Made by a program: the position numbers and the translations under genes
The notes under the pieces: generated by a model
Told to the model about the DNA's origin: nothing
Database searches by the model: none
The model's input: only the letters and a program-made list of their open reading frames with translations
Assembly: GCA_029844215.1 (NCBI GenBank)
Contig: CM056723.1
Location: 8,516,980-8,580,979, forward strand
Direction of reading: 5' to 3'
DNA length: 64,000 nucleotides
Source: Przewalskia tangutica
Taxonomy: Eukaryota; Streptophyta; Magnoliopsida; Solanales; Solanaceae
In this document: piece after piece, positions 52,590 to 64,000 of the stretch
How positions within the stretch are numbered: position 1 is the stretch's first letter
Layout of the letters: each line of letters opens with the position of its first letter

Positions 52590-54010
52590 CTCAGTCGGAG
52601 CGGAAGGAGGCCGGACGCTAAGACTGGATCTGAAGTCAAGAAATAACTGTCTGGGAAGTCCTTTGGTAAATATATCTGCATACTGATAGGATGATGGAAC
52701 ATGTAACACTCTGACATGGCCTAGTGCAACTTTCTCACGAACAAAGTGTAGGTCTATCTCAATGTGCTTGGTTCGCTAATGTTGAACCGGATTATGAGAC
52801 AGATAGATGGCAGAGATGTTATCACAGTACATAATAGATGTCTGACGCAAAGGACACTGAAGTTCTAACAGTAAATTTCTGAGCCAACAAATCTCAGCTA
52901 CTACATTTGCAACGCTCAGTACTCACCGACATCGAGCAAGATAGTAGCTGCCGCCGCGTACCAAGAAATCAGATTATCCCCTAAAAAAATACAAAAGCTG
53001 GAGGCGGAGTGTCGCGTGTCCGGACACCCTGCCCAATCTGCATCCGTATATGAAATCAACATGTTTGGTGCAGAGGGGTATAGGTGCAAACCATAATAAA
53101 GAGTGTCCCTAATGTATCGAATGATACGCTTAAGAGCAGTGAAATGAGACTCCCTGGGACATGCATGAATAAGCACACCTGCTGAACAACATAAGCTATG
53201 TCTGGCCTGGTAAATGTGAGATACTGAAGTGCACCTGCAAGGATCCTATACAGAGTAGGATCAGAGACTGGAGCACCATCCATAGCACTGAGCTTAGATT
53301 TCGAATCGACTGGAGTAGGCATAACTTTGCAATTTGTCATCTTAGCCCTGTACACTATCTCTTCTGCATACTTACGCTGACATAAGAACATGTGATTGGC
53401 AGACCTGATCATTGATATCTCCAAGAAATAACTTAGCTTTCCCAAATCAGTCATTGCAAATTCGGACTTAAGCAAGGCAATAATTTCATTTTTCAATCTA
53501 TCTGAGGAGACAGTTAGAACAATATCATTCACGTACAGTAATAAGTAAGCAGTGTTATTACCTCGATGAAAAATGAAGAGTGATGTATCACTTTTGCTGC
53601 ATACAAACTCAATCTGCAAGATATAACTGACAAAGCGATCATACCACGCACGGGGGGCCTGTTTCATGCCATATAGTGACTTACGGAGACGGCACACATA
53701 GTGAGGATCACTGACGGGTGAACCTGCATTTACGACGATGTAATCGCTTGTCTCAGGTCCCCATGTAAGAATGCATTCTTCACATCAAGTTGATGGATCG
53801 ACCAGTGTTTGCCCATGGCAATGCTCAAAACTGTGCGAATAGTAGCCGGTTTGACAACCGGGCTGAAGGTCTTTTCACAATCAATGCCCTTCTGCTGATT
53901 TGTGTCATTAGCCACAAGACGGACTTTATACCTCTCAAGATCCCCATTGTCTCTGAACTTGTGACGAAAAAGCCACATATAACGAATTACATTCACCCCC
54001 TCAGGTCTAA
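52590..54010 (-). pseudogene. Ale-2 reverse transcriptase and RNase H
   Basis: RT is at 53056-53996, with QLDVKNAFLHGDL, RLRKSLYGMKQAPRAWYDRF and SYFLEISMIRSANHMFLC. The polymerase box reads YVND instead of YVDD, losing one catalytic Asp. A frameshift at about 53730 splits RT. RNase H (52916-53176) contains YTDADWAGCPDTRHS, then loses phase after GDNLISWYAAA. The final ADIFTKGLPR-like tail is in another frame near 52660. Confidence 0.85.
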
Positions 54011-54083
54011 GTACTAGATCTCACATGTGTTGTTTAGTCAAAGCATTGAATTCCTCATACATAGCCGCATTCCAATTAGGGTC

Positions 54084-55830
54084 TTATTTGGCCAATTTTG
54101 GATTCTTTATAAGTGGAGAGATAGTTTGGGTAAACAAGTTGAAATGGACTTTGGGTTTGAAGATTACATGTTTTGAACGAGTTTCCATTGGATGAGTAGG
54201 GACAGTGGGTGGCAGAGTGGTATCTGAGACGGGGGTAAAGTCAGATAAGGAGAAGGTGGGGGCGAAGCCGTCGGAGGCGTCGCGGCTCCTGTATCGAGTG
54301 TCGCGGCTCTTGAAGGTTGACAGGCTTCTCTGAAGTTTGGGCACCGCGGTGCCTCAGCACAGGGTCGCGGCGGGCCGACGGTATCAAGATTGCTCATCGG
54401 AAATCGGGAGCCGCGCGCCTCCTCGGGTCGCGACCAAGGCGAACCGAGGATGTGAGATGTTCGAGGATGAGGGGAGAGATGCCAGGCTCGTCAAGAAATG
54501 AGTAGTCCGATTTTTGGAATTTTGGAAGATTCGAAAATGAGAATGTGGTCTCGTCGAATGTGACATGACGAGATATGTGGAATTGACGAGTCGACAAGTC
54601 ATAGCATAGATATCCCCTATGGTTCGGCGGGAATCCTAGGAAGACACATGGAGTGGACCTAGGAGCAAGCTTGTGGGGAGCGGTAGAGCTAAGGTTGGGA
54701 TAACACAAACAACGAAAATTCGTAGATGATCATAGGAGGGGACTCTATGGTAGAGGATTTCGGTAGGGGTCATATTGTGAAGAGCGATAGTAGGGAGAAT
54801 ATTTAGAATATATTCTGACATTTTAGCAGCATAGACCCAGAAGGGTGGAGGGAGGTAGGCATGAATCAATAGAGTGCAAATCATATTGTTAATGATGCGG
54901 ATGATTCTTTCAACTTTACCGTTTTGTGGTGATGTATGAGGGCAGGAGAAGCGAAAGACTATGCCATTATTGGTACAAAAGCGGTGAAACATAGAGTTAT
55001 TGAATTCACGATCATTATCGCACTGAAATAATTTTTACCTTTTGCAAATTGTGTTTGAATGAACTAGAGAAACTCAAGAAATTTGGCGAACACTTTCGAT
55101 TTTTGTAAGAGGATATAACCAAACGTAGTATGAAAAATCATCAAGCAACACAAGATAACATTTATGACCGAGAGAACTAGAGATAGGAGATGTCCATAAA
55201 TCGACATGTATAATATCAAAGGGAGCAAATGTAACACTAGTAGATGATTTAAACGGAAGACGAATATGTTTGTCTAAGGAGCAAGAAACACAATTTTGGG
55301 CAAGTTTCCCATTACAAGCAATGAAATTATTGCCTCTAAGAAAATTAAAAACTGGGGTTCCTAGGTAACCAAGCCTATTATGTCATGTTGAAGAAGAAAT
55401 AGCCGCTAGAGTGAAGGGAGAGCAAGATCTGACAGCGGGGGTGGAAGTGATTGGATAAAGATCCCCCGTGCTATTGTATCTCGTAAGAGGTGTCCCCGTA
55501 TGAATATCATTCACAGTAAAACCAAAAGGGTCAAAATCCACAGAGACAGAATTATTACGAGTAAATTGGCGGACAGATATGAGGTTTTTAATCATGTGTG
55601 GGGCTTATAGGGTGTTTTTGAGGGAGAAAGGTGGATGAGGAGGTTGTGTGTATGAGGTACCATAACCTTTAACTGAAATGCGTTGTCCACTACCAACTGT
55701 AACATATTGAGGATGCTTTAAACTAAACAGTTTAGGAATAGTACCTGCAGACTAAGTGACGTGAGATGTGGCGCCTGAGTCCATGTACCAAGTATTGTCA
55801 CGCTGTTGCATAGAGAGGGTGCTGAACGCC
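54084..55830 (-). pseudogene. Ale-2 protease and integrase remnant
   Basis: Integrase pieces are FRFSCPHTSPQNGKVERI with NMICTLLIHAYLPPPFW (54636-54992) and the C-terminal CVFLGFPPNHRGYLCYDLST (54394-54708). The pre-integrase segment at 55383-55595 includes MIKNLISVRQFTRNNSVS. A stop follows the HNRLGYLG region, and other shifts lie near 55020 and 55120. The protease Asp region is near 55770. The linker holds a decayed GC-rich cassette (54290-54430). Confidence 0.8.
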
Positions 55831-55839
55831 TGACCCAAC

Positions 55840-56943
55840 TCAGTGGGTGTCATGCCGGAAGAGGGCTGCGGGACCTGACCTTGCATGAAGTGGGCCTCCT
55901 GCAAGGCCGAGCGGTCCTAACAAATCGTAAGAATACGGATTGTAGCTACCGTTCGGAATGGACTTAGCGCCGAGATTTGAATCGGGCGCCGCAGCCAGAT
56001 CGGGAGCCGCGGTCAGACGGAGGCGCCGCGCCAGAGACGAATCGTGACGAAGTCGCAGCCAGCTTGTTCTGCGATCCCTTTTGATGTTGCTATTGGTTCT
56101 GCTGGCCGCGACCCTTGCCACGACCATGGCCTCCTCGCCGCCGCGACCGCCACGCACCACGACTCCTCTCGCCGCGGCCCTCGCCACCCTTTCCACCGCC
56201 TCGCCGGTTGATAGATTTACGCGGCGTTGGATCTTGAGGGCGCGTTTCGACAGCTAATGCCTTCTGACTGTGCTCATCCTGCTTAGCACGTCGAGTCTCT
56301 TCGAGCAACAACTGCGAGCGAGCTTTGATAAAGCTGGGTAACGGATCTGCCTGTTGAATCATGGTGGACAAAGTATCATATTCGCTTTTAGGAAGGCCAG
56401 CAATCAATTGTAACACCGCCGTGTCGCGAATAAAGTAGTCGACAAAGATCAAGTTGATCCGCAAGAGCTTTAATCGCTTGCGATCAACACATTGAAAAAG
56501 TTTTCAAGACGTGTATTATTAAATTGTTCATCTAAATACACAGCACGGGTGTGCTTATTGTCCTGAAAAATTTCCTCCAAACGATTCCACAAGTCACGGG
56601 CTGTGGAGTCAAATTTCATGATAGTAAGAAGTAGATCCTGAGAAATACTATCATATATCCATTGTTTGACGCCGGCGTCTAGACGACGCCAAGTAGAATC
56701 ATCAACCTCCTGAGGGCGCGGAATGGTGTCATCAATATGATCAAGCACGTTGTAGAGACATGCATGATTTCGAAACAGTTCAACTCAAGGAGAATACTTA
56801 CTGTTTTCTTGATCAAGAAGGATGGGGATATGGTTCTTGATGTTGGAAACAGTTAGGGCGGGATGAAAAGAGGGTGACGACTTGGTGGTGGGATTTGTAG
56901 AGGTAGAAGCGTCAAGAATAATGGGAGAATTCTGATCATCCAT
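55840..56943 (-). pseudogene. Ale-2 gag remnant
   Basis: ATG at 56941-56943. The core at 56470-56748 has LDHIDDTIPRPQEVDDSTWR, ISQDLLLTIMKFDSTARDLW and NRLEEIFQDNKHTRAVY. A TGA replaces Trp near 56785, and the frame shifts near 56460 and 56100. The tail is Arg/Gly-rich without a zinc knuckle. Confidence 0.8.
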
Positions 56944-57085
56944 TTAGAGAAGAGGGGAAAGAAAAAGAAAAACCTAAAAAAATTGGAGGGAGGAGGGAGA
57001 GGCGCCGCGGCAACCGAGAGGTGGGTGGGGGGCCGGCGGTAGCTCAACTAAAAACTAGGGTTTTGGTTTTAGACTCTTGATACCA

Positions 57086-57291
57086 TGTAAGATGATATTA
57101 ATCTCCCTTGGGGAGTTTTTCATTAATATCAAAGTATATATAGAGTATAATGTTCATCTCTTATACAATAGGAATCCTAAACCTATACAAAAGAGGAATT
57201 CTAGTCTTACCATAATTATATTTACACAATATATGGAAATATTCTAATTATAGGTAGGGATACAATTGTTTCTATGATATACATGTTTACA
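57086..57291 (-). repeat. Ale-2 5' LTR
   Basis: 206 bp partner of 52381-52585. Confidence 0.9.
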
Positions 57292-57296
57292 GTAAT

Positions 57297-58075
57297 AATG
57301 AATTGTGTATTTATTTAATTTTGTAAAGTCTGGTGAGCTGCTGCAATCATATTTGCTCCAAATTCCAAATTATAAAAAAAGGAAAACAAATTGCACAGAT
57401 CATTCTACTATTAGGTGTATAAAAGCCACTAGATTTCCTCTACAGAACAATAATTAAGGACTTGACACTATTTTTATACATCCAATTTGTTCAAATGCTT
57501 AAAAGTGTTCAATGATTAGCCTTGCGCAAAATGTAAATATGTAATAAAGAAACTTAATTAATTGTCAAATTTCTACTTTCTAGCTTAATTAATTAGTTCG
57601 CTATTCAGCCCCTAGAATTCAAAAAATGAATGCAGGCTGCAAAAATTTTGAGCATAAATAACAAACATTAATATGCAGTATTCGTATTGGATTTGAACTC
57701 AAGATGTAAACCTGTTGCACAACATCCCAATTAAAAGATGCACAATGTTGTTCGTTTTGGCCCAATAATTTTCGTGGACTTGTTTTCGAACTCATTGACG
57801 AGCCAAAGAGCACTGCACATGTTAATTTGAGTTATTATCTTTCGTTGGTCTTTATAGTAGAATCACTTGGGAGACTAGTAGGCGATGATTCACCCGTTAA
57901 TGAATATCACCTGGCAATTTTGAACCTACTTATCTCCAATTCGTGAACTTTATTATAAATAGTTTGAGAATTAGAGTCTAATAGAAATTTAAATGGGCCG
58001 TGCTCTCAAGTAGTAAGTAATAGATTTTTAGATTTGAATCTTTCCGTCTGACAACATATATATATATTTTTTTTA
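57297..58075. other. AT-rich spacer
   Basis: No recognised gene or repeat. Confidence 0.5.
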
Positions 58076-58079
58076 TAAT

Positions 58080-58430
58080 CCGCGCCTCGCCTTTACACTC
58101 ATATCGCTAAGCAACTGCGAAGATCTTAGGATCCTGAAGGCGATGGAACCCGTCCTTAACCGTCACCGCCGGGTAAATCGCGGAATGTGCACCCGCATTC
58201 AGTGTCTGATCGCTACCAACGGATCAATGCTACAAGGTCTGACCCCCTAACAGGACTTGTCTGGAAGGAATCAAACTCACACTGCAACATGCCCGCGCGA
58301 TTAAGCTACCAAGCTTTAATACGAGGTATATGCTCCGGAGAACGTATCCGCCGAGAATCGAATTTGTGACCCTAAGGCCACAAATTTGACTAATGGTCAT
58401 TGGGCGGGCCACTATCAGGGGTATCCGCTA
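58080..58430 (-). repeat. Possible tRNA-derived SINE or tRNA-like repeat
   Basis: This GC-rich island contrasts with its surroundings. On the minus strand it has GCTTGGTAGCTTAATCGC followed by GAGTTTGATTCC, a plausible box A and box B pair. A second B-box-like ACAAATTCGATTCTCGGCGG lies about 80 bp before it on that strand. No clear 3' tail or target duplication was found, so it may instead be an old tRNA pseudogene cluster. Confidence 0.35.
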
Positions 58431-58439
58431 ACATATATA

Positions 58440-59157
58440 TTCTTGCCTTCACGTAATTAGGTTATAGACCTCCGTTTTAGTTGAAACATCAACATTGATG
58501 CTGTTTTAAACTAGTATTTTTGGACCACCAAAAAGATTAGTACCAATCAAAGCATCATTAGCATATCATTAAGGCAAAACTCTAATTACTAAAACGACAT
58601 GAGATTTTGATAAGAAAAATATAGTCATAATCATTTGGTAGTATCCAACAACAATTTTAATTCAGTAAGCGAAAGCACGCGGATAATGACAGGTAATGCC
58701 ATCTTTCTCCTTTAATTAATTAATTATATTTTCATAGTTTAATTTAAAACGCTTCTAATTGTGGCAATCAAAAGTAGTGGAGTAGTTAACTTTTTAGAAT
58801 AAATTTAAAATCTTTGCCAGTTTTTAGGGAAATGTATGATAAAATCCATCATAATCGAAGGCCATTTTTGACCTGAAAATGCATGATTAGCTCACATTTT
58901 TTGACGTTGAATTTAAGCTGAAAGGAGTTTACGGTCTCATTCAAAAGATGAATTGGGTACATATTATTTCCTATATACACCTAAAACAGGGTTAAGTGGA
59001 ATTTACTCTCAAAAGTGAATTGGGTATAGATTTCTACGCCTAAAAGATTAATGAGGTTAAGTAAAAAACATCGCTAGCAAATATTGAAGGAAGTACTAAA
59101 ATTATAACTTTTTAAAGTGTCATTACAAGTTGAAAATCTATTTGGATAGCCACTATC
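58440..59157. other. AT-rich spacer
   Basis: No recognised gene or repeat. Confidence 0.5.
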
Positions 59158-59162
59158 TTCCT

Positions 59163-59395
59163 TGTCAGAAATAATTCCTTCATTATTCTTATTAATGAAA
59201 GACATATATATACAAGTTATAAAGGTAAAAACATTTTCCTATTCTACTTCTAAATTTCTATTCTATAAGAAACTAATCATACAATTATGATAAGATTACA
59301 ATGTAATATTTACATAAAAATACTTCCTAAACCAAAGGAATATACACGGTAACACATCAAACCAAATATACCATATTTGGTATATTAAACACACA
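59163..59395 (-). repeat. Ale-3 3' LTR
   Basis: It begins TGTCAGAAATAATTCC and includes the palindrome ATACCATATTTGGTATATT near its inner end. The inner boundary is approximate. Confidence 0.75.
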
Positions 59396-59402
59396 CCAAC
59401 AG

Positions 59403-60890
59403 TCATAGCGGACGGTCTTCGTACGCTAAGACTGTCTCTAAATTTTCAAAAAGGACCGAGGGAAGACTCTTTGTAAAGATGTCTGCAATTTGATATCTGG
59501 AAGGGACATGGCAGACGCGTATTTGTCCTTTAGCTACTTTCTCTCGAACGAAGTGAATATCCATCTCTATATGTTTAGTCCGCTGGTGCTGAACAGGATT
59601 ACCAGAAAGGTAGATGACAATTATATTATCACAATATACCAAGGTAGTCTTCTCAATATGACAATGAAGCTCTAAAAGTAGATTTCGTAACCAACATGAT
59701 TCGGAGACCACATTAGCTACCCCTCGAGCACTTGAACGTGAAAGCGTAGATTGACGCTTGACAGACCAGGAGACCAAGTTATTGCCCAAAAACATACAAT
59801 AGCCGTGACGTAGATGCGGTGTCGTGACAACCACCCCAATCAAGATTCAGATAGAGACAAGTAGACGCCGACGGCGATACAAATGCAAACCAAAATCAAG
59901 TGTTCCTTGAGTGTACCTAAGGATGCGTTTGAGCGCATTCATATGTTCAACTCTGGGATCATGCATAAACAAACACACCTGTTGGACTGCATATGTAATG
60001 TCTGGTCGCGTGAACGTAAGATACTGAAGGGTGCCTGCAAGACTACGATAGCAGGTCGGATCCTCATAAGAAGAGCCAGCTGCAGCACCCAACTTGGATT
60101 TAGTATCAACTAGAGTAGAAATGGACTTACAGGATGACATCTCAGCCCTCTCAATGATCTCTGTTGCATACTTCCGTTGTGATAAGAACAATCCACATGC
60201 ATGACGAGTGACAGCAATTCCCAAAAAATAGCTCAAGAGGCCCGAGTCTTTCATTACAAACTCAGAACTGAGCAATGTCATAATAGGTTTGCGCAAAGCA
60301 TCAGAAGAGGCAGTCAAGATAACAGCATCCACATATAACAGAATATAATCCATGGCAGAACCCCGACGATATATGAATAATGAATTATCAGACCTGATGT
60401 GAGAAAAATCCATAGTCGAAACAAAATCAGCAAACCTCTTATACCAAGCTCGTGAAGACTACTTAAGTCCATACAAGGACTTCTTCAATAGACAGACATG
60501 ATTAGGATATCTAGTATCCCTAAACCCCAAAGGCTGATGCACATACACTGTCTCCTGAAGATCACCATATAGGAAAACATTCTTCACATCTAGCTGATGA
60601 ATGGGCCATGATTTTGAAAGAGACAAGCTGAGCACGGTGAAATGGTAGCTGGCTTAACCACCGGGCTAAATGTCTCACCACAATCCACACCAACCTACTG
60701 AGTCTTACCGTCACCTACAAGTCTAGTCTTATGCCTTGCAAATGAACCATCAGAATTTTCCTTATGAACAAAAATCCATATAGACCGAATAATATTACCA
60801 ATAGATGGGCGGGGTACCAACTCCCACGTCTTATTATCAATAAGATCATTATATTCCTCGGTCATGACAATTTTCTAATTATGGTCATTT
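59403..60890 (-). pseudogene. Ale-3 reverse transcriptase and RNase H
   Basis: RT C-terminal part is 59847-60413, with SYFLGIAVTRHACGLFLSQR, PDITYAVQQVCLFMHDP and RILRYTQGTLDFGLHLY. The polymerase box reads YVDA, so the second catalytic Asp is lost. The N-terminal part (60414-60890) is split by a stop after SLYGLK and a small deletion after KPATI. RNase H (59403-59843) keeps LVYCDN and HIEMDIHFVREKVAKGQIR, but the SSAEAEYR block reads SSARGVAN, missing acidic residues. Confidence 0.85.
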
Positions 60891-62150
60891 AAGGCAGACA
60901 CGGGATTACCGTGTAATGGGGATCTAAGAACATTAGAATCAAAATTAAAATGACTTTTTGGTTTAAAAATACCCCGTGACTACGAGTGATTGGATCATGA
61001 CTCTGGGCTGGATTGGGTGAGATTTGGGAATTTTCGGGATTTTCAGGGAGGACCGTACAAGGCGTCGCGGCGTCAGACGAGTTGTAGAGTTCTCTGGAAT
61101 TTTGGCGCCGCGACTCCTCTGTGCAGGGCCGCGGCGCTGACTCGCAAATGTTTTGGCGCCGCGGCGCTGAAGATGTTTTTTCGGAAAAATCTGAAAAATG
61201 ACGCAGAACATAGAGGGAGATAGCATCATCCAAAAAATCATAAAAACTAGGCATGGGTTGTGCTACTTTAGAAATGAAAATTGAGATTCATCAAAGAGGA
61301 CATGACGACTAATGATGATTCATTTCGAGGACAAATCAAAGCATTTATAAACACGGTAATTTGACGAAAAACTCAAAAACACACAAGGAGTAGAACGTGC
61401 CTGAAGTTTTTTTATTGTAGTGGATGGAAACAATGGATAACATAAGCATCCGAAGACCCTAAGATGAGAATACGAAAGAGTCTTATTATATAACACCTGG
61501 AGAGGAGATGAATATGTTAAACCTTTGGAGAGAAGAATATTAAGAAGATCGATAGCCATTTGTAGCGCATGATGCCAAAACAATTGAGGGGCGGAAGAAT
61601 GAACCAATAAAGTGTGAATGATGTTATTAATGGTACGAATTTTGCGTTCTGCTTTCCCGTTTTGTGAGGACGTATGAGGATAAGAAAAACGAAACTTTAT
61701 CCCATTTTGTGCACAAAACTTCCTAAATTCTCCATTGTCATATTCTTTACCATTATCACATTGAATGTTCTTTATTTCTCGTTCGAATTGGGTTCTGATG
61801 AAAGCTCTAAATTTGGTAAATATGGAAAAACTTGAGATTTTTGCGTAATTGAAAACGTCCATAAAAATTTAGAATAATCATCTAAGAATAAGACATAATA
61901 ACGATGACCCATAGAATTGAGAACGGGAGATGTCCATAAATCGCTATGAATAATGTCAAATGACATAGAAGTATGAGAATTTGAGGCTACAAATGGTAAT
62001 TTAATAAATTTTTCCATAACACAGAATTGACAAAGTGGAGTACTACGCGTACCCTTACAAGAAATAAACTTATGTCTATCTAAAAAAGATAAAATAGACG
62101 GGCCCGGATGACCAAGACGAGCATGCCACAAGGAAGAGCAATAGCTGCAA
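60891..62150 (-). pseudogene. Ale-3 integrase
   Basis: The zinc domain WHARLGHP...CQFCVMEKF (61772-62131) is complete (H, H, C, C). The core has HSDLWTSPV, LFLDDYSKFLW, QCDNGKEYDN and SSQNGKAERKIRTINN (61320-61862). A frameshift near 61800-61860 separates the two parts. The linker at 60963-61254 contains the GC-rich cassette. Confidence 0.85.
61061..61168 (-). repeat. GC-rich palindromic cassette in Ale-3
   Basis: Boxes lie at 61061-61072, 61104-61112, 61127-61138 and 61155-61168. On the minus strand the unit GGCGCCAAAA...TGCGAGTC...GGCCCTGCACAGAGG...GGCGCCAAAATTCCAGAGA matches Ale-1 (4365-4443) almost throughout. Confidence 0.7.
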
Positions 62151-62179
62151 AAGAAGATGACATGGCTGGACGCGAGACA

Positions 62180-63637
62180 CTAAGACTTGGTATGATTACA
62201 TAAAGGTCCCCCCCTACCGTCACACCTCATGAGAGGACTCCCCGTCTTGAAATCCTTCACAGTAAACCCAAAAGGATCAAAATTAATAGAAACCCAATTA
62301 TCAGTTGTGAATTTACGGACAGACACTAAATTTTTAATCAATTTTGAGGCATAAAGGGTATGTTTCCGGACAAGTGGTGGATGAGGAGGGGACAAAATTT
62401 TATGACCATAACTCTTAATTGGAATAGAATTGTCATTACCAACAGTTATACCATGATTAGTGCTCAAAATGGAATAAGACGAGAGTGTACCGTGATCGGA
62501 TGTCATGTGAATAGTGGCGCCGGTGTCCATGTACCGACTTGGGTTTGGTTGAGTCAAGTCAAACGTGTGCATCGCTGCTTCAACATCGGTCTGAGTGGGG
62601 CCCACTGCGTGATGGTCCTGATGGGGGTGAGGCCCAAGTATACCGGACTACTGGTGTTGCCCATACACTGGTCTGAAACATACATTCTGACCTGAGAAGA
62701 CACTGGGCCGCGGCGCTTGCACCTGCTGATAATGAGGCGTCGCGGCGCTGTAAGGCAGCGCCGCAGCGCTGGGATTCGCTGGGACCCACTTCTACTGTCC
62801 AGGGGGCCCTGTGGGCCCCAGAATTGCCGCTGATGGTTGCCGCCATAGTTTTTTCCATTATTTTTCCGATTTTTGCCCTTCTTACCACCCCCGTTGTTGT
62901 GATTTTGGGTCACGTTGGCTGAATTTGAAAGAGAAAATTGGAAGCAGTCATCATGACGTCAGGACTGGCCCCAATCGCCACTTTCTTAGCCAGTCCGGCT
63001 TCTTTCAAAGTAAACATAGAACGGGCTTGATAAAATCCTGGCATGGGGTATCTGACGAATAATCGAAGCAACACTGTTTGTTATAGGCCTCTGATAGGCC
63101 TGCAACCATCTGAAGAACTAGACGACTATTAGAAACAGGAGAACCCACGTTGCTGAGTTGGTCTGTCAAGTCCTTGAGGCATTTGCAATAAGAAGAAACG
63201 TTCGAAAAATTCGCCATAGCCACCTGGGAAAATCCCTCCTCAAGGATAACAATCTGAGAATGACAGTTATCTTGGAATATGTCTCGCAATCGATTTCACG
63301 TTGTCATAGCTGTGGAGTTGAGTTCCATAATCGTCTGTAAAAGATCCAAGGAGATAGTGGCATAAATCCACTGAAGAATCTTGGCATCAAGCATGACCCA
63401 TAAGTCTGGATCTGCTTCTTTAGTGGGCACAACCGTCGTAGAATTGGACGCCATATCACCCTCATTTGGAGGAGTTGGAGGAATGATGTGGTGGAGGACT
63501 TTATGTGCCAAAACATGAATATTGAATAACTCCGCCCACGTCCCATATTGGACGTTTTCAAGATCAAGAACAATAGGAATGACACTCTTGATGTTAGAAA
63601 CAGTGAGGGCAGGATGAAAATTGTTCTTATCAGTCAT
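62180..63637 (-). pseudogene. Ale-3 gag and protease
   Basis: The likely start is MTDKNNFHPALTV near 63637. The gag core includes LQWIYATISLDLLQTIMELN, then RDIFQDNCHSQIVILEEGFS (63005-63289). Frameshifts lie near 63295 and 62950. A basic Gly/Lys/Asn-rich tail (NHNNGGGKKGKNRKNNGKN) replaces a zinc knuckle. The protease site is SRYMDTGATIHMTSD (62480-62540), with the DTG form intact. Confidence 0.8.
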
Positions 63638-63822
63638 AGGGAATAAAACAACAAGATTCAGAGAAGGAAATTTGTAAGAGATAGAATTTTCTGAAGAAGG
63701 AGGGTCGCGGCGCTGGAACACAGCCGAGGGAGGGCCGCGGCGCTAAGTCAAGAAAATCCGAGAAAAGAAGAAATATCTGAGGAGCAGAAGCAGGGTAAAG
63801 AGAACCTAGACTCTTGATACCA

Positions 63823-64000
63823 TGAAATAAATAATCTCTTGATTATTCTTATTAATGAAAGGCATATATATACAAGTTACAAAGGTAAAAACTTTTTCCT
63901 ATTCTACTTCTAAATCCCTATTCTATAAGGAAACTAATCATACAATTATGGTAAGACTACAATGTAATATTTACATAAAAATACTTCCTAAACTAAAGGA
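63823..64000 (-). repeat. Ale-3 5' LTR (partial)
   Basis: 178 bp matching 59163-59340 and truncated by the window end. Confidence 0.85.

Larger units (their letters stand above)
52381..57291 (-). mobile_element. Ty1/copia retrotransposon Ale-2
   Basis: 4.91 kb, same family and orientation as Ale-1, with a perfect GTAAT duplication (52376-52380 and 57292-57296). The LTRs (52381-52585 and 57086-57291) differ by about nine substitutions, all transitions, and one indel. It is therefore younger than Ale-1. The primer site TGGTATCAAGAGTC (57072-57085) and a GAGGGGGTG polypurine tract (minus strand, 52584-52594) are present. Coding regions are broken in several places. Confidence 0.9.
59163..64000 (-). 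mobile_element. Ty1/copia retrotransposon Ale-3 (runs off the window)
   Basis: Minus orientation. The 3' LTR is about 59163-59395, and the 5' LTR starts at 63823 and is cut by the window end. The primer site TGGTATCAAGAGTC lies at 63809-63822. It has the same domain order as Ale-1 and Ale-2 but is clearly a separate family: its LTRs are unrelated (TTCTTATTAATGAAAG...) and its proteins are well diverged. The left flank is TTCCT; the right duplication lies outside the window. Confidence 0.88.

Overview
The window is plant nuclear DNA and looks like Solanaceae. The evidence is Ale- and SIRE-type Ty1/copia elements, an RTE LINE 3' end of the nightshade type, hAT and MULE MITEs, AT-rich spacers, and single-exon P450 and UGT genes of plant families. 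I see no bacterial, organellar or CRISPR features. Only two host genes look intact. Both are on the minus strand, about 2 kb apart, at 31842-36894: a CYP94-type cytochrome P450 and a family-1 glycosyltransferase of the zeatin O-glycosyltransferase (UGT93) type. Almost everything else is nested transposable elements.

Layout. 1-2433: AT-rich spacer with a probable long-TIR MITE and a short hAT MITE. 2434-7276: copia element Ale-1 (minus strand, TSD CTTAC), inserted exactly at the edge of the hAT MITE. 7282-9740: spacer and repeat remnants. 9743-10051 and 28991-29450: the two halves of one RTE LINE, split by an 18.9-kb insertion with TSD CTTAG. That insertion (10052-28990) is a non-coding stack of LTRs. 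Its outer LTR is in plus orientation and starts TGTTGACA. Inside are several minus-oriented LTRs of a related TGTTGACACCC...GGGCGCGACA family, a 248-bp perfect inverted repeat, a 484-bp direct repeat, and a 5.3-kb LARD/Athila-like element with a tRNA-Asp-type primer site. 29451-37317: the gene island, with a MULE MITE and a Tourist-like MITE. 37323-47419: a 10.1-kb SIRE-type copia element (minus strand) with an extra ORF after pol. Its inner end lies about 430 bp upstream of the UGT start codon. 47525-48776: solo LTR of the LARD family. 48993-49173: hAT MITE. 50527-51289: hAT-like element. 52381-57291: Ale-2 (TSD GTAAT). 57297-59162: spacer with a possible SINE. 59163-64000: Ale-3, running off the window end.

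How the parts relate. The P450 and UGT have good start contexts, TATA boxes and all family signature residues, so both are probably functional; a shared pathway is inference only. All retrotransposon coding regions are broken by stops, frameshifts or changed catalytic residues. The most unusual signals are splice-like donor and acceptor boxes repeated inside the TGTTGACACCC LTR family, the perfect 248-bp hairpin, a GC-rich cassette that is nearly identical between otherwise diverged copia elements, and two nested insertions whose removal restores an older target duplication or an interrupted reading frame.
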